27,325 bases of DNA from Zoogloeaceae bacterium (GTDB lineage Bacteria; Pseudomonadota; Gammaproteobacteria; Burkholderiales; Rhodocyclaceae). Shown here in pieces: positions 7,484-15,248 of the stretch. The notes beneath the pieces were generated by a model. The model saw only the letters and a list, made by a program, of their open reading frames with translations. It was not told the origin of the DNA and did not search any database. The stretch's first letter is position 1, and every line of letters begins with the position of its first letter. The stretch lies in the NCBI GenBank assembly GCA_031259605.1, contig JAIRLE010000034.1:1-27325 (forward strand). Reading direction: 5' to 3'. Both the position numbers and the translations under genes were made by a program.

Positions 7484-8640
7484 AAAAAACCGACCGGCGC
7501 GTCGTCGTCATCGTCCGGGAGACCCGGCTGAAAGCGGTTCTGGAAAGCCAGAACACGCTTTCGCAGGCCAGGTTCTACATCAACAGCCTGGGCGGCGATT
7601 TTGGCGAGTACGAAAAGGAGCACCGGCAATACAACGAATCGGTGCAGATTGCGCGAAAAAACATGGAAGGTCTGGGCAAGCTCCAGATCCTCGACCGGAA
7701 ATACCTGCCCAATTTCATCTTCGCGCCGGATGACGTGGTGGTCATCATCGGCCAGGACGGTCTGGTGGCAAACACGCTCAAATACCTGGACGGACAACCG
7801 GTCATTGGCGTCAATCCCGATGCCGGGCGCTGGGATGGCGTCCTGTTGCCGTTTCTGCCCGGAGACCTGGCGAAAATCCTCAAGGAGACAATGGCGGACA
7901 AGCGAAAGGTCAAGGAAGTCACGATGGCGAAAGCCAGCGTCCAGAACGGACAGGAATTGCTCGCGGTCAATGATTTCTTCATCGGCCAACGCACCCATGT
8001 TTCCGCGCGGTATGTCATCAAGCATGGCGGCGTGAAGGAGCCGCAATCCTCGAGCGGCGTCATCGTCTCGACCGGGCTGGGTTCCACCGGCTGGATGAAA
8101 AGCGTCATCGCTGGAGCATCGCGCATTTCCGCTTCCGTCATCGGTCGTCCTTATGGCGGGCAACAGGAAAACGAGGCGCTCATGGAAAAGGACGATGCCG
8201 TCGAATGCATGCCCATGGCGGCCGCGGCGGCACCAGCGTCTTTCCAGGGAGCGCCGGAGGAAACTTTGTGCGCGGACAGTCTCGCGCCTGTGCCGCCCGT
8301 GGCGACTGTATCCGCCGTCGCGGATCGGTCTTCTTTCCTGCGGCGGCGTTTGCTCCGGCAGAAAAAAAGCTACGGGATTTCGGAACTTTCCGGTGTGATT
8401 GGAAAATGGGGAAGCACGGAACTCCTCTTCGCGGTACGCGAACCTTTCCCCAGCAAGACGACTGGCACCAACCTGGTTTTCGGCAAGATTTCAGAAGATG
8501 AACCGCTCCGCATCGAGTCCCTGATGGGCGAAAACGGCGTGATTTTCAGCGACGGCATGGAAAGCGATTTCATCGTCTTCAATTCCGGCGCCGAGGCGGT
8601 GATTACCCTGGCGGACAAATGCGGACACATCGTGGTGTGA
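7480..8640 (+). CDS. Divergent NAD-kinase-like protein (386 aa)
   Basis: The fold signature of the ATP-NAD kinase family is visible: DDVVVIIGQDGLVANTLKYL, VIGVNPD, NDFFIGQ, and SSSGVIVSTGLGSTGWMKS at about 190-208. True NAD kinases have GGDGT at the nucleotide site. Here it is GQDGL (91-95), so the second glycine and the threonine are changed and NAD phosphorylation is doubtful. The N-terminus, with GEYEKEHRQYNESVQIA, is unlike standard NAD kinases, and an Ala/Pro-rich insertion (about 245-285) interrupts the C-terminal half. The ATG overlaps the preceding stop (ATGA). The protein belongs to the kinase superfamily but its substrate could be NAD, a sugar, a lipid or none. It may act with the SPFH and lipoprotein genes upstream. 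Confidence 0.75.
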   Translation: MKKTDRRVVVIVRETRLKAVLESQNTLSQARFYINSLGGDFGEYEKEHRQYNESVQIARKNMEGLGKLQILDRKYLPNFIFAPDDVVVIIGQDGLVANTLKYLDGQPVIGVNPDAGRWDGVLLPFLPGDLAKILKETMADKRKVKEVTMAKASVQNGQELLAVNDFFIGQRTHVSARYVIKHGGVKEPQSSSGVIVSTGLGSTGWMKSVIAGASRISASVIGRPYGGQQENEALMEKDDAVECMPMAAAAAPASFQGAPEETLCADSLAPVPPVATVSAVADRSSFLRRRLLRQKKSYGISELSGVIGKWGSTELLFAVREPFPSKTTGTNLVFGKISEDEPLRIESLMGENGVIFSDGMESDFIVFNSGAEAVITLADKCGHIVV

Positions 8641-8677
8641 ACCCCGTGCGCAATTCCTGTGCTGGCGGCTTTTCCCC

Positions 8678-8735
8678 AGGGCAATCGCGTGAATCGTCAT
8701 CGTATTTCCAGTTCGCGCCGCCGCTCGTCCTCCGT
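8678..8735 (+). repeat. Dispersed repeat, family 2, copy with variant core
   Basis: It begins AGGGCAATCGCGTGAAT and continues CATCGTATTTCCAGTTCGCG, matching the copies at 12006 and (inverted) 17576 over about 55 bases with small indels. It lies in the gap between the convergent NAD-kinase-like and tilS genes. Confidence 0.6.
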
Positions 8736-8737
8736 TT

Positions 8738-10075
8738 TTAATTGCACCCTTCTTCGTCTTCCCAGCATATGTGCCATCCTGGCTGTTCCGGCGGGCATTG
8801 CCAGTCGGCGGCAATGGCGACGCCGGGGCAGGCGATGAGGCTTGTTTCGTGGTAGATGAAGGGAAGACGCGAGCGTTCCCAGGGAGGGATTCCGGCTTCG
8901 CGCAGCAGGTTTTTCAGGGTGCGATGTGGGCCGCGCGGGTGGGTTTGCAGGGTTTCTCCGCCTTGGCGCGGGCGCAGGATCAGGGATTTTCCGGCAAGCA
9001 ATGCCGCATCCAGACCTGTGCCGCGGCAGGGTTCGAGACGCAGACGCCGCCCCGACCAGGAGCAGGGTGTCCGGGTATCCCAGAAACGCTCCGCCGTTTC
9101 CGGCGGGGCAGGGTGCGGCGTCGCGTACAGATGACCTTGCCAGAGGCGCAGGCGGCCTTCCGCGAACCGGAATTCAAACCGCGAATCTGCCTGTCCGAGC
9201 GCGCGGACAAGCTGACGCAGTGCTTCCTCCAGCACGGCGGCCTCCGGGACGCGCCAACCTTGTTGCCGCAGCCGGTAACGCAGCCAGTTGGCCTGTCGCG
9301 GCAAGGAAAGCGACCGCAACGAAAACAGATGTCCGGCAAGGGCCAGGTCATCTTCCGTCGCCCGTTCGCGCAACAGGGTTTGCGCGTCGGCAAAATGCCC
9401 GGCGGCGCGGGCAAGCGTCGTCTCGATGGCGGGAAAGCGCGCCGCCAGTTCGGGCAGGATGCGCTGACGCAGGAAATTGCGCGTGTGCCGTTCATCCGCG
9501 TTGCTCTCATCCTCTATCCAAGAAAGCGCGCGTGCTTGCGCATACGCCGCGAGGGTGGCGGCACCGCTTTTCAACAGCGGACGCAACAGGGTCATCCTTC
9601 CCATGCGCCGCATTTCCGGCATGGCCGACGCGCCCGCGACGCCCGCGCCCCGGCAGAGATTGAACAACAGGGTTTCCGCCTGATCGCGCCGATGATGCGC
9701 CAACGCCAGGATGGTCGCGCCGCTTTCCGCAAACGCCTGATAACGCGCCTGCCGGGCGGCGGCTTCCAATCCTTCCTTGCTGTCGCGCGGCACCTTTACC
9801 TTTTTCAGCGTAAAGGGAATTTCCCGCGCATGGCAGAAGGCCGCGCAAAAATCCGCCCAGGCGTCCGCATTGGGCGAAAGACCATGCTGCACATGGATGG
9901 CCCGGACACGCCCCGGCAACAGGCCAATGACGAGATCGAGCAGCACCACGGAATCCCGTCCGCCCGAAAACCCAACCCAGAGCGGAACGGCGTCCGGCAG
10001 GGCCGCGTCAAGACAGGCGGCAACCTGCGCGGCAAGCGACGAGACAGGATCAGGCGGATTCCTTGAAGCGGCCAT
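8738..10075 (-). CDS. tilS: tRNA(Ile)-lysidine synthetase
   Basis: TilS converts C34 of the CAU-anticodon isoleucine tRNA to lysidine using ATP and lysine, changing both its amino-acid and codon identity. The PP-loop motif SGGRDS is at 37-42, followed by VRAIHVQHGLSPNAD, LALAHHRRDQAETLLFNL and RPLL, and the late-conserved IEDESNADERHTRNFLRQRI that recognises the tRNA. The 445-residue length and a C-terminal domain (LILRPRQGGETL, RTLKNLLREAGIPPWERSRLPFIY) fit the full-length proteobacterial form. The start codon lies 26 bases inside the end of accA, so the two genes are translationally linked. It sits at the end of the minus-strand alkA-accA-tilS group. Confidence 0.95.
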   Translation of the reverse strand: MAASRNPPDPVSSLAAQVAACLDAALPDAVPLWVGFSGGRDSVVLLDLVIGLLPGRVRAIHVQHGLSPNADAWADFCAAFCHAREIPFTLKKVKVPRDSKEGLEAAARQARYQAFAESGATILALAHHRRDQAETLLFNLCRGAGVAGASAMPEMRRMGRMTLLRPLLKSGAATLAAYAQARALSWIEDESNADERHTRNFLRQRILPELAARFPAIETTLARAAGHFADAQTLLRERATEDDLALAGHLFSLRSLSLPRQANWLRYRLRQQGWRVPEAAVLEEALRQLVRALGQADSRFEFRFAEGRLRLWQGHLYATPHPAPPETAERFWDTRTPCSWSGRRLRLEPCRGTGLDAALLAGKSLILRPRQGGETLQTHPRGPHRTLKNLLREAGIPPWERSRLPFIYHETSLIACPGVAIAADWQCPPEQPGWHICWEDEEGCN

Positions 10076-11012
10076 AGGCCATGAGACGCTGGAAACGGGC
10101 GTCCAAGAGATCCTGTGTGGAAATGGCCAGGAGATGCTTGAGCGCTTCCTGCAAGGATTTTTTCAGGTTGAGGGACATGGCTACCGGATCGCGATGCGCG
10201 CCGCCCGTGGGTTCGTGCACGATTTTGTCAATCAGCCCCAGCGTTTTCAGGCGCTGTGCGGTAATGCCCATGATTTCGGCGGCATCCGCGGCTTTTTCGG
10301 CGCTTTTCCAGAGGATGGAAGCGCAACCTTCCGGAGAAATGACCGCATAGGTCGAGTTTTGCAACATCAGGGTCACGTCGCCCACCGCGATTGCCAGCGC
10401 GCCGCCGGAACCGCCCTCGCCGATGATGCTGACGATGATCGGCGTTTTCAGCGTCGCCATTTCATAAAGATTGCGCCCGATGGCCTCGGATTGTCCGCGT
10501 TCCTCGGCGTCGATGCCCGGATAGGCACCCGGCGTATCCACGAAAGTGAACACGGGGATACGAAATTTTTCCGCCAGCCGCATCAGGCGCAGCGCCTTGC
10601 GATACCCCTCTGGACGCGGCATCCCGAAATTGCGCTGGATTTTTTCCTTGGTGTCCCGCCCCTTCTGGTGTCCGATGACCACGCAGGGCTGACCGTTGAA
10701 ACGCGCCAAGCCGCCGACGATGGATTTGTCATCGGCAAAGGCGCGGTCGCCATGCAGTTCGTTGAAGTCCGTAAAAATCTGCTCGATATAATCCAGTGTA
10801 TAAGGCCGCTGCGGGTGGCGGGCAACCTGGGCAATCTGCCAGGGCGTGAGCTTGGCGTAAATCGTCCTGGTCAGTTCCTGGCTTTTCCCGGAAAGCCGCT
10901 CGATGTCCTCGGAAATATCCACCGCCGAATCTTCCTGGCCGAAACGCAAGGCTTCGATCTTGTTTTCCAGTTCGGCAATCGGCTGTTCAAAGTCGAGGAA
11001 AGTGATTTTCAT
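10050..11012 (-). CDS. accA: Acetyl-CoA carboxylase carboxyltransferase subunit alpha
   Basis: With AccD, AccA transfers the carboxyl group from biotin on AccB to acetyl-CoA, the first step of fatty-acid synthesis in the cytoplasm. The start MKITFLDFEQPIAELENKIE is typical of the family, has AAGGA 7 bases upstream and gives 320 residues, the usual length. An upstream in-frame ATG at 11039 is rejected. Diagnostic stretches are RPYTLDYI, ELHGDRAFADD, GHQKGRDTKEKI..NFGMP.PEGYRKA, FVDTPGAYPGI.AEERGQSEAI, GEGGSGGALAI and SPEGCASILWK. The 3' end overlaps tilS. alkA-like lies upstream with a short gap. Confidence 0.97.
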   Translation of the reverse strand: MKITFLDFEQPIAELENKIEALRFGQEDSAVDISEDIERLSGKSQELTRTIYAKLTPWQIAQVARHPQRPYTLDYIEQIFTDFNELHGDRAFADDKSIVGGLARFNGQPCVVIGHQKGRDTKEKIQRNFGMPRPEGYRKALRLMRLAEKFRIPVFTFVDTPGAYPGIDAEERGQSEAIGRNLYEMATLKTPIIVSIIGEGGSGGALAIAVGDVTLMLQNSTYAVISPEGCASILWKSAEKAADAAEIMGITAQRLKTLGLIDKIVHEPTGGAHRDPVAMSLNLKKSLQEALKHLLAISTQDLLDARFQRLMAYGRFKESA

Positions 11013-11084
11013 ACAAACATCCTTGTTCATCCAGAACACGCATTCTAACCCGTCCTCGCAAACGGCGATCCTGGCGGATGGTGA

Positions 11085-11750
11085 TCACTGACGGGCGGCG
11101 CTCCGGCTTCTTGTCGCCATTGCCGCGCGGTCGCGCATGCCGTCGATGGCGTTGCCGGCAATCGCCCAAAGATAAAGACTGGCAACCGAGCCATGGGGCG
11201 AGTAGCGCCGCCGGTATTTTTCAAACAATGGCCGGGTGATCCTTTCATGGCGATAGAGCATCCGCATGCCGCGCAAAATGGCGAGATCGCCATGGCTGAC
11301 GATGTCCGGGCGGCAAAGGGAAAACAACATCAGCATCTCCGCTGTCCAGGCACCAACGCCGTCGAGTTGGCAGAGGATCTTGCAGACTTCGGCGTCGGGC
11401 AGGGCTTGCAAGGCATCCAGGTCAAGGCGGCCATCGAGGATTTTTTCCGCCGCGCGCCGGATGTATCCGGCCTTTTTGTGGGAAATGCCGTAGCCTTGCA
11501 GTTCCGTCTCCGGACAGGCGCAGATCGTCCGCGGCGTGATTTCGCCAAGACCCGCTTCCATGCGCGCCCATATCGTCCTCTGCGCCTTGCCGGAAATCTG
11601 CTGTCCCACAATCGACCGCGCCAGCGCCGCGAACAGATCGGTCTCGGTCTCCCGTTCGATGACGCCGATTTGCTCGATCGCCCATGCAAGCCGCTTGTCC
11701 CTTGCCTTCAGGTAAGCGATTTCCTCATTTCCATACTGAAACGTCTTCAA
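11085..11750 (-). CDS. DNA-3-methyladenine glycosylase II-type HhH-GPD protein
   Basis: This is an AlkA-like base-excision enzyme of 221 residues. The helix-hairpin-helix is LDGVGAWTAEMLMLF (about 129-143) and the catalytic aspartate is Asp155 in VSHGDLAI. The stretch LARSIVGQQISGKAQRTIWAR is the usual pocket helix. It lacks the extra N-terminal domain of E. coli AlkA, as many shorter homologues do. The start is a TTG; no in-frame ATG lies nearby, and a GAGGGGGG purine run upstream can serve as the ribosome-binding site. The leader comes almost directly out of repeat copy 2, whose left end is only 19 bases upstream. It precedes accA and tilS on the same strand. It removes alkylated bases in principle; the exact substrate range cannot be read here. 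Confidence 0.9.
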   Translation of the reverse strand: MKTFQYGNEEIAYLKARDKRLAWAIEQIGVIERETETDLFAALARSIVGQQISGKAQRTIWARMEAGLGEITPRTICACPETELQGYGISHKKAGYIRRAAEKILDGRLDLDALQALPDAEVCKILCQLDGVGAWTAEMLMLFSLCRPDIVSHGDLAILRGMRMLYRHERITRPLFEKYRRRYSPHGSVASLYLWAIAGNAIDGMRDRAAMATRSRSAARQ

Positions 11751-11768
11751 GGGAACCCCCCTCTTTTG

Positions 11769-11935
11769 TCATCGTAAAACCAACTCCGGTTTGAAACCCC
11801 ACCCGTTGATAAGGCGCGAAGGTTGAGACCCCGGCCTCGGCCGGGGTTTCGACCGTAGCCATTCTCGAGGGGAGAGAACCCCTTCCCCAACGGAGTTGGA
11901 CCGACAGCCCTGAAGGGCTGTCGCTGATTTTTGCT
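11769..11935 (+). repeat. Dispersed structured repeat, family 1, copy 2
   Basis: A 167-bp copy in the divergent gap between alkA-like and the FadL gene. CCAACTCC near the left end and GGAGTTGG near the right end are perfectly complementary and could close the whole element. The GC-rich stem is at 11828-11847 (ACCCCGGCC / GGCCGGGGT). The terminal hairpin 902-923 of the 11 kb block (11902-11923) is followed by GATTTTTGCT, a terminator-like tail on the + strand. Confidence 0.92.
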
Positions 11936-12005
11936 GTCTGCTGTCCATTGTAACGAAAAGGAAAGATTGGATTCTTTTTGTTTTCGGGCATTTCGCTGAA
12001 AAGAA

Positions 12006-12114
12006 AGGGCAATCGCATGAATGCCGCCATCGCATGTTCAGTTCGCGCCTCCGCCAGGTTTTCTCTCCCGCTTGGCAAAAGAGGAAAAAAAACAGGCATT
12101 CATGCGATTGCCCT
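12006..12114. repeat. Dispersed repeat, family 2, inverted pair
   Basis: AGGGCAATCGCATGAATGCC (12006-12025) and its exact reverse complement (12095-12114) flank 69 bases. The left arm continues into the same GTTCAGTTCGCGCC-type sequence seen at 8678. It looks like a small inverted-repeat element with no coding capacity. It lies about 70 bases upstream of the FadL gene and could fold in that gene's leader. Confidence 0.75.
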
Positions 12115-12183
12115 GTGCGGCGTCGACCTTTGTGCCGTTTGACCGTAAAATCCCGTTATCTTTGCCCTGATTGGCTCCAACAC

Positions 12184-13338
12184 ATGAAAAAGATCACTTT
12201 GCCTGCCGTGTTTTCGTTATGCGCCCTGTCGTGCGCTCTTGTCCTGTCCCCGTCCGTCCGCGCCAGCGGGTTCCTGGCGGTTGAAGAAAACGCGAGCGGC
12301 CTGGGCGTCGCCTACGCGGGCGCGGCGGCTTCCGCCGACAACGCGGGCACGCTGTATTACAACCCGGCGGGACTGACGCGACTTCCCGGTGTGCAGCTTT
12401 CCGTGGGACTGGTGGGCGCGCAAAGCCGTTATGAATTCGATGATGACGGCAGCGTCGGTCTTGCCGGCGGCGAAGGCGGGCAGGCGGGGCGGTGGCGCGG
12501 TTTGCCGCATCTCTATGCCTCCTGGGCGGTAAATGCGGATTTGTCGCTGGGCATGGGGATTTCTTCCCCCTACAGCCTGGACATGGAATATGACGATGAT
12601 TGGCTGGGGCGCAATACGGGCGTGAGCGCGCGCTTTTCTTCCCTCAACATCAATCCGGCGCTGGCCTACCGCGTTTCCGACCGGGTGTCCGTGGGTCTGG
12701 GACTGAATTATCAGCAAATCCGCCTGAAGACCACTTTGAACGCGATGCGGAATTCGGATACGGACAGCGCCTGGGGCTGGAACGTCGGCGCGTTGTTTAC
12801 GCTTTCGCCGGAAATGCGCCTGGGTCTGGCCTACCGTTCCGGGATGGATTACCGGCTGGAAGCGAACGCCGCCTTGCAAGCCTTTCCCGGCGTGGATGGG
12901 CGCGGTCGTTTCAGGACGCCGGGCATATATTCCCTTTCGGTCTGGCAGCAGGTTTCGGAACGCTGGGAAGCGATGGGCGATATTTCCTGGGCCGACTGGG
13001 AGCGTGTAGACGGTTACGATCACGGCAGCTGGAGGCTTTCCTGGGGCGCGGCGTATGCCTATAACGAGCGCTGGAAATCGAAATTCGGCATCGCCTATGA
13101 TCGTTCGCCGGTACGCACGGCGGAGCGCAGCGTCCTGTTGCCGGACGCGCATCGCCTGTGGCTGGCGATCGGCGGCCAATACCGCTTTGGCAAATATGCG
13201 ACGCTGGATTTCGGCTATGCCTACCAACGTGCCAGGGAAGCGCGAATGGATCGGGCGCAGGGCGCGGGATTGCGGCTGAAGGGCAGTTACGATGCCAGCG
13301 GTCATGTCATCGGCGTACAGTACAATCAGGGATTCTGA
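12184..13338 (+). CDS. OmpP1/FadL-family outer-membrane transport protein (384 aa)
   Basis: The signal peptide is MKKITLPAVFSLCALSCALV followed by LSPSVRASG. The mature start, GFLAVEENASGLGVAYAG, and the YYNPAGLTRLPG motif are hallmarks of FadL/TodX porins, which form 14-stranded barrels with an N-terminal hatch and take up long-chain fatty acids or other hydrophobic molecules. Alternating aromatic/polar strands continue to the C-terminus, which ends GVQYNQGF, a normal aromatic terminus for outer-membrane assembly. The start is the ATG just before the signal peptide; its ribosome-binding site is poor. An in-frame extension to 12034 runs into repeat DNA and is rejected. Substrate cannot be assigned. 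Confidence 0.9.
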   Translation: MKKITLPAVFSLCALSCALVLSPSVRASGFLAVEENASGLGVAYAGAAASADNAGTLYYNPAGLTRLPGVQLSVGLVGAQSRYEFDDDGSVGLAGGEGGQAGRWRGLPHLYASWAVNADLSLGMGISSPYSLDMEYDDDWLGRNTGVSARFSSLNINPALAYRVSDRVSVGLGLNYQQIRLKTTLNAMRNSDTDSAWGWNVGALFTLSPEMRLGLAYRSGMDYRLEANAALQAFPGVDGRGRFRTPGIYSLSVWQQVSERWEAMGDISWADWERVDGYDHGSWRLSWGAAYAYNERWKSKFGIAYDRSPVRTAERSVLLPDAHRLWLAIGGQYRFGKYATLDFGYAYQRAREARMDRAQGAGLRLKGSYDASGHVIGVQYNQGF

Positions 13339-13379
13339 AGACGAAACGTGAGACGGCGCGGACGGAAAAAGGCAGCGTG

Positions 13380-13991
13380 ATGGCATGGGCAGCGAATCTG
13401 CTGGGTTGGCGGGAAGTCCTGCTTGCCTTGATCCTGTTGATTGTCGCCTACATGCTCTGGTTGATCTGGCGCATGCGCCGCATCGCTCGTTTTGCTGTGC
13501 GCGCGCGCCTTGAGACGATGCGCGTGGAGCCGAAGGCGTCGTCATTTACCGAGCCTTCCAGCGCGGAACCTTCGCCTGGAAGCAGCGAACCTGCCGAGGA
13601 GCGCGCAGACATGCCCCATACTTATGAACGTCCCCGCAATCGTTTGCAGCAACCGGCGTCGCCCGAGGCGCTTGCGACGCAGGATGTCTCGTTTGCCCAA
13701 CGAACGTTCATGGCGGGTGTGGAACGGGAGATGGCGCAGTTGCGCGAGGAAATGGACGCCTTGCGCGGCGCGTTCGCCGCGTTGCGCAGTGACAATGAAA
13801 GCTGGCGCGACGCCGTGGAGCAGGAGATGCACAAGCTGCAAATGGCGCAAAACGCCGCGCCGCTCTATAACGACGCCATGCAGATGGCGTTGCTGGGGCA
13901 TGACGCCGTTACCATTGCCGAACGTTGCGGCATTGCCCGTGCCGAGGCGGATCTGGTGGTGGCGCTGATCGAGCGCAAGGAAAAGTCATGA
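13380..13991 (+). CDS. DUF2802 membrane protein (203 aa)
   Basis: An N-terminal membrane helix (VLLALILLIVAYMLWLIW) is followed by a Pro/Ser/Glu-rich linker, a coiled coil (about 110-160, VEREMAQLREEMDALRGAF) and a C-terminal helix-turn-helix-like module, MALLGHDAVTIAERCGIARA plus EADLVVALIERK, which matches the DUF2802 pattern. The role is unknown to me. ATG at 13380 has AAGG 8-11 bases upstream. The stop overlaps the next start (ATGA), and the gene lies 41 bases after the FadL gene, so the three probably form an operon with the SPOR gene. Confidence 0.8.
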   Translation: MAWAANLLGWREVLLALILLIVAYMLWLIWRMRRIARFAVRARLETMRVEPKASSFTEPSSAEPSPGSSEPAEERADMPHTYERPRNRLQQPASPEALATQDVSFAQRTFMAGVEREMAQLREEMDALRGAFAALRSDNESWRDAVEQEMHKLQMAQNAAPLYNDAMQMALLGHDAVTIAERCGIARAEADLVVALIERKEKS

Positions 13992-14815
13992 GCGAAAACG
14001 ATACGGTCGTGGATACCACGGACGAAGAGGAAGAGAATGACGTCGAAGACGACGTGGCGGAACAGCGCGGCAAAATCGTCAAGCGCCTGATGCTGGCGGC
14101 GGGCATGGTGGCGGCGCTGCTCTTGCTGCTGGCTTTTTTCGATTTCCTTGCCCGTCCCGGCGAAGAAACGGAAGCTCCGTCCTTTACCCAACCCGTACCC
14201 GTGCCGCCCAGCCAGCCGCCGCTCATCCAGCCGGTTGCGCCGGTCACGCCGCCGGAAGCGCCGCCGGAAGTCCCGGACGGAACGCCTACGGAAACACCGC
14301 CCGAACCGCCGCAAGCCGAGGCCGCGCCGGAATTGCCGCCGCCCGCGCCGCCCGCGACTGCGCCCGTTGTGCCGCCGCCCGCGCCCATGGCTTCGCCGGG
14401 CGGCAAAAGGACAGTGCCGGAAGCGCCGATACGTGTCATCACGCCGCCTTCGCCGCCGCCCGCCGAATATGTCGCGCCGCCGCCGGAACGCGTGCCCGTT
14501 GCGCCGGAATTCACCGCGCCGCCGGAAGTCGTCCCGCCGCCGCCGTCCGCGCCGCCGGACGCGGCAACGGAGCATGTGACGCCGCCTTCGCCGCCACCGC
14601 GAAAGACCGGTTTCCTGGTGCAGGCGGGCGTATTTTCCAGCTTCCGGCGCGCGGAAAACCTGCGCAGGCGGCTCCAGCAACATGGCATTCCTTCCACGCT
14701 GGAAACCCGTGTCCAGGTCGGCCCTTTCAAAACCCAGGCCGAGGCGGAAGCGGCGCGCGGGAAAATGCGCGAACTGGGCATCGAAGGGCTGCTCTTGCCG
14801 CCGCCCAAGAATTGA
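13988..14815 (+). CDS. SPOR-domain inner-membrane protein with long Pro-rich linker (275 aa)
   Basis: The cytoplasmic N-terminus is very acidic (TDEEEENDVEDDVAEQ). A membrane helix follows (LMLAAGMVAALLLLLAFFDF, about 36-55), then about 145 residues rich in Pro, Glu and Ala with repeated PPEAPPE / PPAPP runs. A SPOR domain ends the protein (from about 207: TGFLVQAGVFSSFRRAENLR, then VQVGPFKTQAEAEAARGKM). SPOR domains bind denuded peptidoglycan at the septum, and the linker would span the periplasm, so a cell-division or wall role is likely. It overlaps the DUF2802 gene by 4 bases. Confidence 0.88.
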   Translation: MSENDTVVDTTDEEEENDVEDDVAEQRGKIVKRLMLAAGMVAALLLLLAFFDFLARPGEETEAPSFTQPVPVPPSQPPLIQPVAPVTPPEAPPEVPDGTPTETPPEPPQAEAAPELPPPAPPATAPVVPPPAPMASPGGKRTVPEAPIRVITPPSPPPAEYVAPPPERVPVAPEFTAPPEVVPPPPSAPPDAATEHVTPPSPPPRKTGFLVQAGVFSSFRRAENLRRRLQQHGIPSTLETRVQVGPFKTQAEAEAARGKMRELGIEGLLLPPPKN

Positions 14816-14855
14816 GTTTTTCCTTGACTGTTCCAGAATGACAGGAGCGTAACCC

Positions 14856-15248
14856 ATGCAAAGAACCATCATCGCCACCGATAAAGCGCCTGCCGCCATC
14901 GGCACTTATTCCCAAGCCGTCAAGGTGATTGACGCCGCCGCCACGCTGTATGTTTCCGGGCAGATTGGGCTGAGTCCCGCCAACCAGACCCTGGTCGACG
15001 GCATCGACGCGCAGGTCGCGCAGGTCTTCGAAAACCTGAAAGCCGTCGTCGGCGCTGCTGGCGGCAGCCTGTCCGATGTGGTGAAACTCAACGTTTATCT
15101 CACGGACATGGCGCATTTCGCCAAGGTCAACGAAGCCATGATCCGTTATTTCAACGCGCCGTATCCGGCGCGCGCCGCCGTGGGCGTCCGGGATCTGCCC
15201 AAGGGCGCGCTGGTGGAAGTCGATGCCGTCGTGTGCCTGAACGCTTGA
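14856..15248 (+). CDS. ridA: RidA/YjgF family enamine/imine deaminase
   Basis: RidA hydrolyses reactive enamine and imine intermediates released by PLP-dependent enzymes such as threonine dehydratase. The 130-residue length and the motifs APAAIGTYSQAV, LYVSGQIGL, ENLKAVVGAAGGSLSDVVK, YLTDM..F..VN and YPARAAVGV are typical. The carboxylate-binding arginine is Arg106 in YPARAAV, and a glutamate follows in LVEVDAV. AGGAG lies 8 bases before the ATG. The gene overlaps the start of recG, a pairing often seen in betaproteobacteria. Confidence 0.95.
   Translation: MQRTIIATDKAPAAIGTYSQAVKVIDAAATLYVSGQIGLSPANQTLVDGIDAQVAQVFENLKAVVGAAGGSLSDVVKLNVYLTDMAHFAKVNEAMIRYFNAPYPARAAVGVRDLPKGALVEVDAVVCLNA

Noticed and set aside
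11725..12099. Small open frames made of repeat family 1, also at 4816-5211, 21031-21417 and 26568-27251
   Set aside because: The same peptides arise in several frames from the repeat DNA itself, with no start signals; they are not genes.
13865..14905. Arg/Gly-rich frames antisense to the SPOR gene
   Set aside because: They mirror the proline-rich linker codons (CCG/GCG) and have no independent support.
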